Source: Flavobacterium sangjuense
GTDB lineage: Bacteria > Bacteroidota > Bacteroidia > Flavobacteriales > Flavobacteriaceae
Length of the DNA: 64,000 nt
Direction: 5' to 3'
Assembly (NCBI RefSeq): GCF_004797125.1
Contig: NZ_CP038810.1
Location: 806,001 to 870,000 of the forward strand
Below the pieces are notes generated by a model that ran no database searches, was not told where the DNA came from, and saw only the letters and a list, made by a program, of their open reading frames with translations. The position numbers and the translations under genes are program-made. Shown here in pieces: positions 17,695 through 25,659 of the stretch. Every line of letters starts with the position of its first letter. The first letter of the stretch is position 1.

Positions 17695-18741
17695 TTATAA
17701 ATTTTCAAATTTAAATGTTGTGTTATGATTGTATTGTGCTCCTTTTTTCAAAATTGAACTTGGAAAATGAGCGTGATTTGGAGCGTCCGGAAAGTTTTGA
17801 GTTTCGAAACAAATGCCGCTTTTTGGATGATAATTGGCATTTTCTTTTCCTTTTATTTTATCGAAACAGTTTCCGCCAACATAAATGTGAACTGCAGGCT
17901 GATTGGTTGTAACCGATAGTTGCAGTTTGTTTATTTCACTGATAAGTGTGGCTGCATTTTTATCCTCCAATACAAAAGTGTTGTCGATGGAAGTTGGACA
18001 AATTTTGGCTTCAGCAAAATCAAAAGGGTGATTTTTTAAAGAAATAAATTTTCCTGTCGGAATGAGCTCATCATTCGTTTCCAGTATTTTTTCTGAATTA
18101 ATTATAAGTTTTTGATTTGAAACAGCATTCGAATGTCCGTCTAAATTAAAATAACTGTGCTGTGTTAAATTGACAATCGTGTCTTCCGATGTTGTGGCGG
18201 TAAAACTTACTTTGAGTTCGTTTGCTGAAGTCAAAGTATAAGTCACCTGAACGGTCAATTCTCCCGGAAAATTCTCTTCATTATTTTTACTAGTATATTC
18301 TAAAGTAATAGATGGGTTTTCTTCTGATGAAGTTGCTATAACTTTCCAAAGCTTTCTGCTAAATCCTAAAATTCCGCCATGCAGATTGTGTTCGCCATGA
18401 TTTTTGTTTAGAAAGTTACGCTCTCCATTTAATGAAAACTCGGCATTGTTTATTCGTCCCGCAAACCGTCCAACGGTTGTTCCAAAATAAGGAGGACTTG
18501 GTAAATAATATGAATTGATATAATCTTCCAAAGTATCAAAACCCAAAACAACATCGATTTTTTCGCCATTAACAACTGGAATTTTTAAGGATGTTATCGT
18601 TGCGCCATAAGTCATTATGCTTACTTCAGTTCCTTTCGAATTGGTTATCGCATAGCAAAAAACTTCTTTGCCGTCGGGTGTAAAACCGAATAATTTCGCA
18701 TTTATCGAAGAAGTAATTTGTGAAATATTATTTTTTATCAT
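17695..18741 (-). CDS. galM: Aldose 1-epimerase (mutarotase)
   Basis: GalM interconverts alpha and beta anomers of galactose, supplying the alpha form to GalK. The 348 residues match the family. The key motifs are TTVGRFAGRI near residue 85, the catalytic His in LTQHSYFNLDG, and the catalytic Glu in GICFETQNFPDAPNH near the C-terminus. There is no signal peptide, so it should be cytoplasmic. It is the first gene of the leftward galactan operon. Its upstream region faces the GntR-type regulator gene and contains three ACCAGT repeats. A TACTTTTA box on the minus strand (18764-18771) is a weak -7 candidate. Confidence 0.95.
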   Translation of the reverse strand: MIKNNISQITSSINAKLFGFTPDGKEVFCYAITNSKGTEVSIMTYGATITSLKIPVVNGEKIDVVLGFDTLEDYINSYYLPSPPYFGTTVGRFAGRINNAEFSLNGERNFLNKNHGEHNLHGGILGFSRKLWKVIATSSEENPSITLEYTSKNNEENFPGELTVQVTYTLTSANELKVSFTATTSEDTIVNLTQHSYFNLDGHSNAVSNQKLIINSEKILETNDELIPTGKFISLKNHPFDFAEAKICPTSIDNTFVLEDKNAATLISEINKLQLSVTTNQPAVHIYVGGNCFDKIKGKENANYHPKSGICFETQNFPDAPNHAHFPSSILKKGAQYNHNTTFKFENL

Positions 18742-18793
18742 GGGATTTTTATAAATCTGGCAATAAAAGTATAAAACATTCGTGTTTAACCAT

Positions 18794-18831
18794 ACCAGTA
18801 CCTACCAGTTTTTTTGTATCTTACCACCAGT
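18794..18831. promoter_or_regulatory. Candidate operator: three ACCAGT direct repeats
   Basis: ACCAGT occurs at 18794-18799, 18804-18809 and 18826-18831. The second and third copies extend to ACCAGTTTTT. Start-to-start spacings are 10 and 22 bases, that is about one and two helical turns, so all three face the same side of the DNA. The block sits in the 99-base gap between the divergent galM operon and the GntR-type regulator. Its last copy lies 9 bases before the regulator's start codon, and its first copy is near the expected -33 region of galM. Binding by the neighbouring regulator is an inference. Confidence 0.5.
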
Positions 18832-18840
18832 TTTTATGTT

Positions 18841-19839
18841 ATGAAATTAATTACGATAGAAAACCAATCGGGAACACCCAAATACAAACAAATCGTTTGG
18901 TCGATAGAAGTTGCTATTGCTGAAAACAGATTAAAGAAAGGCGACAAATTACCATCGGTAAACAAAGTCAGTTTGGAGTTTTCGATTTCGAGAGACACCG
19001 TTTTATTGGCTTATGATGAACTTAAAAAACGAGGGATTGTTTTCGCCATTTTGGGCAAAGGTTATTATATAAAAAGTGTGGAGTTTAGCTTTGAACAAAG
19101 AATTTTTTTATTGTTTGATGAACTGAATTCTTTTAAAGAAGACATCTATAATTCCTTTATGCAAGAGATAAATAATGTGGCTCAAATTGATATTTTCTTT
19201 CATCATTTTAATATTGAAATGTTAAAAAAACTGGTGTATGAGAGCAATGGGAATTATTCAAAATACATCATAATGCCAACCAACTTGTCAGGCGCAGCTT
19301 CCATAATTAAGACATTGCCGAAACAAGATGTTTACATTTTGGACCAAACCAACAATGATTTAAATGACTTTCCATCGGTTCATCAAAGTTTTTCAAAAGA
19401 CATTTATGCTGGCTTAGAGAAAGGTAAATCACTTTTGTCAAAATACAAAAAACTGATATTGATTTTCCCGGGAAATAAAGAGCCTTTAGGAATGGTTGAC
19501 GGATTTGATAAATTCTGTAGCGATAACTTATTTGAAAAAGAAATCATAACCGGTTTCGAAGAAAATACAATTCATAAAGGCGATGTTTTTATTATTCCGA
19601 CAGACCGGCATTTGGTAAACGTAATTGAGCAGGCAAAAAGACAGGATTTGACAATTGGTAAAGATTTCGGAATTATATCTTATAACGATACACCATTAAA
19701 AAAGGTTGTTGAGAATGGTATAACAACCATATCAACTGACTTCAAAGTAATGGGAAAAACACTGGCTTCAATGGTGCTAAATTCAAGGAAAGAGCAAATT
19801 GAAAACCCTTCTGATTTAATAATCAGAAACTCGCTTTAA
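18841..19839 (+). CDS. GntR-family regulator with sugar-binding-type effector domain
   Basis: The protein of 332 residues starts at ATG 18841 (MKLITIENQSGTPKYKQIVW); an alternative start 9 codons upstream would overlap the repeat block. Residues 1-70 are a winged helix of the GntR type (LKKGDKLPSVNKVSLEFSISRDTVLLAYDELKKRGIV). The rest resembles a periplasmic-binding-protein fold as in LacI regulators, ending with KDFGIISYNDTPLKKVVENGITTISTDF. This architecture is typical of sugar-responsive regulators in Bacteroidota. It is transcribed away from the galactan operon and is the likely regulator of that operon and of itself. The inducer is probably galactose or a galacto-oligosaccharide, inferred from position only. 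Confidence 0.88.
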   Translation: MKLITIENQSGTPKYKQIVWSIEVAIAENRLKKGDKLPSVNKVSLEFSISRDTVLLAYDELKKRGIVFAILGKGYYIKSVEFSFEQRIFLLFDELNSFKEDIYNSFMQEINNVAQIDIFFHHFNIEMLKKLVYESNGNYSKYIIMPTNLSGAASIIKTLPKQDVYILDQTNNDLNDFPSVHQSFSKDIYAGLEKGKSLLSKYKKLILIFPGNKEPLGMVDGFDKFCSDNLFEKEIITGFEENTIHKGDVFIIPTDRHLVNVIEQAKRQDLTIGKDFGIISYNDTPLKKVVENGITTISTDFKVMGKTLASMVLNSRKEQIENPSDLIIRNSL

Positions 19840-19844
19840 ATAAA

Positions 19845-19872
19845 AAAGCCCAACATAACTCTGTCAGGCTTT
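19845..19872. terminator. Weak hairpin between convergent genes
   Basis: AAAGCC pairs with GGCTTT across a 16-base loop, with A-rich and T-rich flanks. It lies in the 51-base gap between the convergent regulator and M13 peptidase genes and could end both transcripts. The stem is short, so support is modest. Confidence 0.4.
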
Positions 19873-19890
19873 AATTTATTTTTTAAAAGA

Positions 19891-21909
19891 TTACCAAATC
19901 TTAACTCGTTTTTCAGGAGCAAGATATAATGAATCTGTTGGTTTAATATCGAACGCTTCATAGAATTCAGGTACGTTTCTAACAACACCATTAATTCTGA
20001 ATTTAGCTGGTGAATGTGGGTCGCTGGCAATCTGACTTCTCAAAGCCTCATCACGTGTTTTTTCTCCCCAAACTTGTCCCCAGCCTAAGAAAACACGCTG
20101 CATGCCGGTGAAGCCATCCATAACCGGAGCTTCTTTTCCGCCAAGACTTGCTTTGTAAGCTTTTATAGCAATGCTTAATCCGCCAAGGTCACCAATATTT
20201 TCTCCTAAAGTAAATGCTCCATTCACATTCAAATCTGGGAAAGCTTTGAAGCCGTTATACTGAGTTTCCAGAGCAGCAGTTTTTGCTTTGAATGCTTTTA
20301 AATCGGCATCAGTCCACCAGTTTTTCATGACACCGTCACCATCATAAGCACTTCCCTGGTCGTCAAATCCGTGACCAATTTCGTGACCAATTACAGCGCC
20401 AATTCCACCATAATTTACGGCATCGTCAGCATTTAAATCAAAGAAAGGTGGTTGCAAAATAGCGGCCGGGAAAACAATCTCGTTAAGCGATGGATTGTAG
20501 TAGGCATTTACGGTTTGTGGTGTCATGCCCCATTCGGTTCTGTCAACAGGTTTTCCTAATTTGTTTATATTTCTTTGGTATTCGAATTCGTTAGCTCTCA
20601 ATGAATTTCCATACAAGTCGTTTTTGGCAATTTTCAAAGTAGAGTAATCTCTCCAGTTATCAGGATAACCAATTTTAATCATGAATTTATCAACCTTTGC
20701 TAATGCTTGTTTTTTGGTTTCAGCACCCATCCAATCTAATTTTTTGATGCTTTCAGCATACGCTTTCAATAGGTTTTTAACCAAAGTTACCATACGCTCT
20801 TTAGCTTCAGGAGAGAAGTGTTTCTTAACATAGACCTTTCCTACCATTTCTCCCATGGCACCATTAACAGCATTAACGCCACGTTTCCAATCTTCCTGTT
20901 GCTTCTCTGTCCCGTTTAGTGTTTTGCTGTAAAACTCAAAGTTTTGATTGTCTAATGCAGAGTTCAGTCTGCCAGCATTTCTGCTAATTAAACCCCATTT
21001 AAGATACATTTTCCATGTATCTAGAGGCGTGTTTTTAATAATATTGTTTAGACTTTTGGTGTAGTCAATTTGCGAAATTATAATTGTTTTTTCTTTATCC
21101 ATACCAGCTGTTTTAAGCATGGCAGTCCAATCAAAATCAGGCATTAAAGTTTTTAAATCAGCCGTATTGTATTTATTGTAAAGTTTTACAACATCGCGGG
21201 TATCTTCTTTTTTCATGTGACTTGAAGCGATAGTGGTTTCAAGAGCCATGATTTTAGCAGCGCTTTCAGCAGCATTATCAACACCACCTAATTGTAGCAT
21301 TTTTTCAACATGGGCAACATATTTTTTTCGAATATCAGCCATCTTTGAATCGGTTGATGTATAGTATTCCCTTTCAGGAAGACCAAGTCCTGTCTGCCAT
21401 GTGGTTAGTGCATATTCATTAGGATTTTTTGAATCTTGATTAACAAATATGGCAAACGGAATCGTAACGCCTATTCTGTTTGCTTTGCCAAAATAACTTG
21501 CCAAATCGGAATAATTAGCAATGCCATCGATAACTTTTAATTCGGGTTGAATAGGTGTTACTCCTTTAGCATCTCTGTCTTTTCGATTCATAAAAGAAGC
21601 AAAGTAATCGCCAATTTTTTGCTCGTCACTACCATCAGCGTTATTGCCTTTTGCAGCATCTTCAATAATTGCTCTTACATCTACTAGTGATTGATCATAA
21701 AGCATATCAAACGCACCATAAGATGCTTTATCAGCCGGAATTTTAGTGTTTTTATACCAAGTTCCGTTTACGTAATCGGCAAAATTATCGCCAGGTTTTA
21801 CTTTGGCATCCATGTTTTTTTTATTGATACCCGAAGTGAGTTCTTCTTTTTTAGCGCAGGAAGCTACCAGAACAACCGCAGCAAGAAGTGATAGTTTTAA
21901 GTTTTTCAT
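19891..21909 (-). CDS. M13-family zinc metallopeptidase, lipoprotein (neprilysin/PepO-like)
   Basis: The 672 residues match M13 endopeptidases of the neprilysin/PepO type, which cut small peptides. The signal peptide ends in the lipobox VASC (Cys18), so it should be lipid-anchored in the envelope rather than cytoplasmic. The N-terminal domain has the typical GDNFADYVNGTWYKNTKIPADKASYG stretch. The zinc site HEIGH is in VIGHEIGHGFDDQG, followed by GENIGDLGG, whose Glu is the third ligand. NAYYNPSLNEIVFPAAILQPPFF and the C-terminal SDPHSPAKFRINGVVRN are also family signatures. It stands alone, convergent with the regulator gene. A TATCTTTA box (minus strand, 21934-21941) may be its -7 element. 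Confidence 0.95.
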   Translation of the reverse strand: MKNLKLSLLAAVVLVASCAKKEELTSGINKKNMDAKVKPGDNFADYVNGTWYKNTKIPADKASYGAFDMLYDQSLVDVRAIIEDAAKGNNADGSDEQKIGDYFASFMNRKDRDAKGVTPIQPELKVIDGIANYSDLASYFGKANRIGVTIPFAIFVNQDSKNPNEYALTTWQTGLGLPEREYYTSTDSKMADIRKKYVAHVEKMLQLGGVDNAAESAAKIMALETTIASSHMKKEDTRDVVKLYNKYNTADLKTLMPDFDWTAMLKTAGMDKEKTIIISQIDYTKSLNNIIKNTPLDTWKMYLKWGLISRNAGRLNSALDNQNFEFYSKTLNGTEKQQEDWKRGVNAVNGAMGEMVGKVYVKKHFSPEAKERMVTLVKNLLKAYAESIKKLDWMGAETKKQALAKVDKFMIKIGYPDNWRDYSTLKIAKNDLYGNSLRANEFEYQRNINKLGKPVDRTEWGMTPQTVNAYYNPSLNEIVFPAAILQPPFFDLNADDAVNYGGIGAVIGHEIGHGFDDQGSAYDGDGVMKNWWTDADLKAFKAKTAALETQYNGFKAFPDLNVNGAFTLGENIGDLGGLSIAIKAYKASLGGKEAPVMDGFTGMQRVFLGWGQVWGEKTRDEALRSQIASDPHSPAKFRINGVVRNVPEFYEAFDIKPTDSLYLAPEKRVKIW

Positions 21910-22035
21910 TGATTGGTTTGTTGATTAATCCGCTAAAGATAATAAATTATAAATAGTGAATATTAGTTAAATAAATATTAGACTTCAGCGTTTGATAATT
22001 TGTTACACGAAAAGGAATAAATTATCAATAATGAG

Positions 22036-22064
22036 TTTTAGTCGTTAAGATATTTATATCTTTG
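22036..22064 (+). promoter_or_regulatory. Promoter of the deoC operon
   Basis: TATCTTTG at 22057-22064 matches the Bacteroidota -7 consensus. A TTTT at 22036-22039 stands 17 bases upstream as an imperfect -33. The 5' leader would be about 50 bases. No stable leader structure was noticed. Confidence 0.55.
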
Positions 22065-22122
22065 TTTGTTCGTGTTGATTTGAAATCAATAATCTACACG
22101 GATTTTTAATTAAAATTAGTAA

Positions 22123-23025
22123 ATGAAACAGATAGATTTTTCAAATTCCCCTCGCATTGATCAAGTTGGGATTGAGGATAGAATTGCCAGAATTACTGCC
22201 CGAAGTATCAAAAAAGAATCAAAAATGCAAGGCCTGCTTATGGCTCTAAACATGATTGATTTAACTACTTTAGAAGGTGCTGATACCGATGAAAAAGTAA
22301 AACAACTTTGCTTTAAAGCACATCATTTACACGATGAATTGCCAGGACTGCCAACTACTGCGGCAGTTTGTGTGTATCCAAATTTTGTCAAACTTGCGGT
22401 TAATGAACTTAAAGGAACTGGCGTAAAAGTAGCTTCGGTTGCTACAGCTTTTCCTAGCGGACAATCAAGCGCTGAAATCAAATTATTAGATACCAAAATC
22501 GCTGTTGACGGTGGTGCTGATGAAGTGGATATGGTAATCAGCCGTGGAAAATTCCACAGCGGTGAATACAATTTTGTTTTCGATGAAATAGCAATGATAA
22601 AAGAAGCCTGCGGGAAAAATGTGCGATTGAAAGTTATCTTAGAAACAGGCGAAATCGGAACATTAGATAAAGTGCGTCAGGCAAGCGATATCGCGATGTA
22701 TGCAGGAGCAGATTTTATCAAAACGTCAACCGGAAAAATAAAACCAGCGGCGACTTTACCAGTAACTTTAGTGATGCTTGAAGCCATCCGTGATTATTAT
22801 TACAAAACGGGAATTATGATTGGGATGAAACCTGCAGGTGGAATTTCAAACTCAAAATTAGCACTCCAATATTTATTAATGGTAAAAGAAACGCTAGGCG
22901 GAAAATGGTTAACCAACGAGTATTTCCGTTTTGGAGCCAGTAGTTTAGCCAACGATGTTTTGCTGCAAATCGTAAAACAAAAATCAGGCATTTACCAATC
23001 AAATGATTATTTTTCTAAAGTTTAA
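22123..23025 (+). CDS. deoC: Deoxyribose-phosphate aldolase
   Basis: DeoC splits 2-deoxyribose-5-phosphate into acetaldehyde and glyceraldehyde-3-phosphate, completing deoxynucleoside breakdown. The 300 residues are longer than the 259 of E. coli because of an N-terminal extension (about residues 1-60), as in the animal-type enzymes. The Schiff-base lysine is Lys200 in DFIKTSTGK. Asp136 is in GGADEVDMVI, and a second catalytic lysine is in GMKPAGGIS. It heads a three-gene operon with two ALDH-type genes 5 and then 11 bases apart, which suggests that the acetaldehyde produced is oxidised directly. Confidence 0.96.
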   Translation: MKQIDFSNSPRIDQVGIEDRIARITARSIKKESKMQGLLMALNMIDLTTLEGADTDEKVKQLCFKAHHLHDELPGLPTTAAVCVYPNFVKLAVNELKGTGVKVASVATAFPSGQSSAEIKLLDTKIAVDGGADEVDMVISRGKFHSGEYNFVFDEIAMIKEACGKNVRLKVILETGEIGTLDKVRQASDIAMYAGADFIKTSTGKIKPAATLPVTLVMLEAIRDYYYKTGIMIGMKPAGGISNSKLALQYLLMVKETLGGKWLTNEYFRFGASSLANDVLLQIVKQKSGIYQSNDYFSKV

Positions 23026-23030
23026 TTCGA

Positions 23031-24497
23031 ATGAAAAAAACACATAAAATAGATTTTAGTTCCGACTGGAATTTAGCACCAGCACCGGAAAGCACAACGC
23101 ATTTCAAATTAAAGGATACTTACGATTTGTTTATCAATGGCAAATTTGTAGCGCCTAAATCAGGGAAATATTTTGACACTATAAATCCGGCAAACGAGAA
23201 AGTTTTAGCCAAAGTTGCTGAAGCCAATGAAGCCGATATTGATTTAGCTGTAAAAGCAGCGCGAAAAGCATACGATACCATTTGGTCAAAATTATCCGGA
23301 AAAGAACGCGGAAAATACATTTACCGAATTGCCAGAATCATACAGGAACGCGCTCGTGAATTTGCAGTGGTAGAAACCTTAAATGGTGGAAAAGCTATCC
23401 GCGAATCTCGTGATGTGGATGTTCCTTTGGCAGCAGCACATTTCTTTTATTATGCCGGATGGGCTGATAAATTGGAGTATGCTTTCCCAAACAGAAAGCC
23501 AAAAGCACTTGGTGTTGCAGGACAGATTATTCCATGGAATTTCCCATTATTGATGGGTGCCTGGAAAATTGCTCCGGCTTTAGCTGCTGGAAATACGGTC
23601 GTTATCAAATCTTCTGAAACGACACCTTTGACTTTATATTTACTAGCCGAAGTGATTCAGGAAGCAGGTTTGCCTGCCGGAGTTGTGAATATCGTTTCGG
23701 GTGCTGGACTTACAGGTTCTCATATAGTAAATCATCCTGATGTAAATAAAATTGCCTTTACAGGTTCGACTGCTGTTGGTAAAATTATCATGAAAGCCAT
23801 TGCAGGAACACCTAAAAAATCAACGATGGAATTGGGTGGAAAAGCAGCCAACATCATTTTTGAAGATGCCGCTTTAGACCAAGCTGTGGAAGGAATCGTA
23901 AACGGAATCTTCTTCAACCAAGGACACGTTTGTTGTGCGGGTTCTCGTTTGTATGTTCAGGAATCAGTGTTTGATGTTGTCGTTCAAAAACTGAAAGACA
24001 GAATGAATTCATTAAACGTTGGCGATCCATTAGATAAAAATACAGACATTGGAGCCATCAATTCCAAAAAACAATTAGATACCATCAGTAAATATATTGA
24101 AATCGGGAAAAGTGAAGGTGCCGAAATGTACCAACCAACTTGCGACTTACCATCAAAAGGATTTTGGTGCAGACCAACAATTTTCACGAAAGTGAGCCAG
24201 TCGAATAGAATTTCGCAGGAAGAAATCTTCGGGCCGGTTTTAGCAATTCAAACGTTTAGAACGGTTGATGAAGTTATCGAAAAAGCAAACAATACACCTT
24301 ACGGATTATCTGCGGGTGTTTGGACAGATAAAGGTTCCAAAATCTTCAACATGACATCACAGTTGCGTGCCGGAGTGGTTTGGGCGAATACCTTTAACAA
24401 GTTTGATCCGGCGTCTCCTTTTGGAGGTTATAAAGAAAGCGGTTTCGGTAGAGAAGGCGGTTTACACGGATTGGAACCTTATTTAAAATTTGAATAA
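23031..24497 (+). CDS. Aldehyde dehydrogenase, active (ALDH16 N-terminal-like)
   Basis: The 488 residues form a complete NAD(P)-dependent aldehyde dehydrogenase. The NAD-binding segment is IIPWNFPLLMGAWKIAPALAAGN (residues 166-188) and FTGSTAVG follows at 253-260. The catalytic base is Glu267 in MELGGK, and the nucleophile is Cys301 in NQGHVCCAGSR. The spacing of 34 residues is the same as in classical ALDHs. It sits between deoC and an ALDH-like gene lacking a catalytic half, so the likely substrate is acetaldehyde from DeoC, giving acetate. The pair together has the size and domain order of the two-domain ALDH16 proteins. Substrate is inferred. Confidence 0.93.
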   Translation: MKKTHKIDFSSDWNLAPAPESTTHFKLKDTYDLFINGKFVAPKSGKYFDTINPANEKVLAKVAEANEADIDLAVKAARKAYDTIWSKLSGKERGKYIYRIARIIQERAREFAVVETLNGGKAIRESRDVDVPLAAAHFFYYAGWADKLEYAFPNRKPKALGVAGQIIPWNFPLLMGAWKIAPALAAGNTVVIKSSETTPLTLYLLAEVIQEAGLPAGVVNIVSGAGLTGSHIVNHPDVNKIAFTGSTAVGKIIMKAIAGTPKKSTMELGGKAANIIFEDAALDQAVEGIVNGIFFNQGHVCCAGSRLYVQESVFDVVVQKLKDRMNSLNVGDPLDKNTDIGAINSKKQLDTISKYIEIGKSEGAEMYQPTCDLPSKGFWCRPTIFTKVSQSNRISQEEIFGPVLAIQTFRTVDEVIEKANNTPYGLSAGVWTDKGSKIFNMTSQLRAGVVWANTFNKFDPASPFGGYKESGFGREGGLHGLEPYLKFE

Positions 24498-24508
24498 AAA
24501 CTAACATC

Positions 24509-25390
24509 ATGTCAAGAATAGAAGTTTTGAAAACCTATAAAATATATATCGGCGGAAGTTTTCCAAGAACCGAATCGGGGCGTTATTATCCGCTTATCGT
24601 TAACAAAAAAACGGTGGCTAACATGTGTTTATCATCTGTAAAAGATTTCAGAAATGCGGTAGTCGCAGCTCGAAATGCTCAGGGCGGATGGTCGCACAAA
24701 ACAGCTTACAACCGCAATCAGATTTTGTATCGAATTGCAGAAGTTCTGGAAGGAAGAAAAGCGCAGTTTGTAGAAGAATTAGAATTGCAGGGAATCAGTA
24801 AAGCCAAAGCGCAGCAAGAAGTTGATTTGAGTATCGACCGACTGATTTATTATGCCGGTTGGTGTGATAAATACACGCAATTATTCAGCACAGTAAATCC
24901 GGTTTCGGGAAGTTTCTTTAACTTTTCAGCGCCGGAACCAACCGGAGTTGTAGCAGTATTTGCGCCGCAACAAAGTAGCTTACTTGGATTGGTAACTCAA
25001 ATTGCCTCTATCATTGCCGGTGGAAATACCTGCGTAGTATTAGCATCTGAACAATTAGCTTTATGTGCGGTTACTTTTGCCGAAGTGTTAGCAACTTCAG
25101 ATGTTCCTGGTGGTGTGGTTAATATCCTTACGGGAAATCAAACCGAATTACTAACGCAGTTTGCCGCTCACAAAGACGTGAATGCGATTTTGTATTGCGG
25201 AAAAGATGCTGATATGATTGCCAAAATTCAGGATTTAGCTATCGAGAATTTAAAGCGTGTAGTGCTTCGTGAAGACGGTGATTATTTTGATGACAAACAC
25301 GAATCTCCTTACTTGATTTTTGACTTCCAGGAAACCAAAACAACCTGGCATCCAATTGAAGTTATTGCCGGAGCCGGATCCGGTTATTAG
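24509..25390 (+). CDS. ALDH-like protein without catalytic residues (ALDH16 C-terminal-domain-like)
   Basis: This 293-residue protein is clearly related to aldehyde dehydrogenases over its whole length: YIGGSFPRTESGRYYPL, the Rossmann region GVVAVFAPQQSSLLGLVTQIASIIAGGNTCVVLAS, and DVPGGVVNILTGN. It stops where the catalytic domain would begin. Neither the ELGGK glutamate nor the GQxCxA cysteine is present. The frame is intact and the gene is followed by a strong terminator, so I read it as a natural short protein rather than a pseudogene. ALDH16 proteins carry a second, nucleophile-free ALDH domain after the active one; 488 plus 293 residues matches that arrangement split in two genes. A structural or dimer-stabilising role is likely. 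Confidence 0.8.
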   Translation: MSRIEVLKTYKIYIGGSFPRTESGRYYPLIVNKKTVANMCLSSVKDFRNAVVAARNAQGGWSHKTAYNRNQILYRIAEVLEGRKAQFVEELELQGISKAKAQQEVDLSIDRLIYYAGWCDKYTQLFSTVNPVSGSFFNFSAPEPTGVVAVFAPQQSSLLGLVTQIASIIAGGNTCVVLASEQLALCAVTFAEVLATSDVPGGVVNILTGNQTELLTQFAAHKDVNAILYCGKDADMIAKIQDLAIENLKRVVLREDGDYFDDKHESPYLIFDFQETKTTWHPIEVIAGAGSGY

Positions 25391-25415
25391 AATAAAATCT
25401 TTAGAAATAAATAGT

Positions 25416-25443
25416 AAAACCCGAGAAGAAATTCTCGGGTTTT
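25416..25443 (+). terminator. Terminator of the deoC operon
   Basis: A perfect 12-bp stem (AAAACCCGAGAA with TTCTCGGGTTTT) closed by a GAAA loop is followed by a T-run. It lies 26 bases after the stop of the ALDH-like gene. The 214 bases from here to the next gene are AT-rich and presumably hold that operon's promoter, but no convincing TAnnTTTG box was found. Confidence 0.92.
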
Positions 25444-25659
25444 TTGTTGGGTTTTTATATTGATTCAACCTTTCAAAATAAAGATATATCAACTATTTAA
25501 CAAGCAAATTATGAATTTACAAGTAGGCAAATTATTAAAAATGAAAATAAATAAGGTCTTTTAACAAAAAAATGAAATAAATATTTTTTTTATTACAATT
25601 AATTAAGCAAATTAGATGTTCCGAATTTTTTAAAATAACTAAAAACAATACCAATTTCA

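Noticed and set aside
22021..22122. Riboswitch in the deoC leader
   Set aside because: The leader is only about 50 bases, AT-rich and without a conserved aptamer-like pattern that I could recognise.
24509..25390. Pseudogene reading of the short ALDH-like gene
   Set aside because: The frame is uninterrupted, ends cleanly before a strong terminator, and no remnant of a catalytic domain follows in any frame. It reads as a natural non-catalytic protein.
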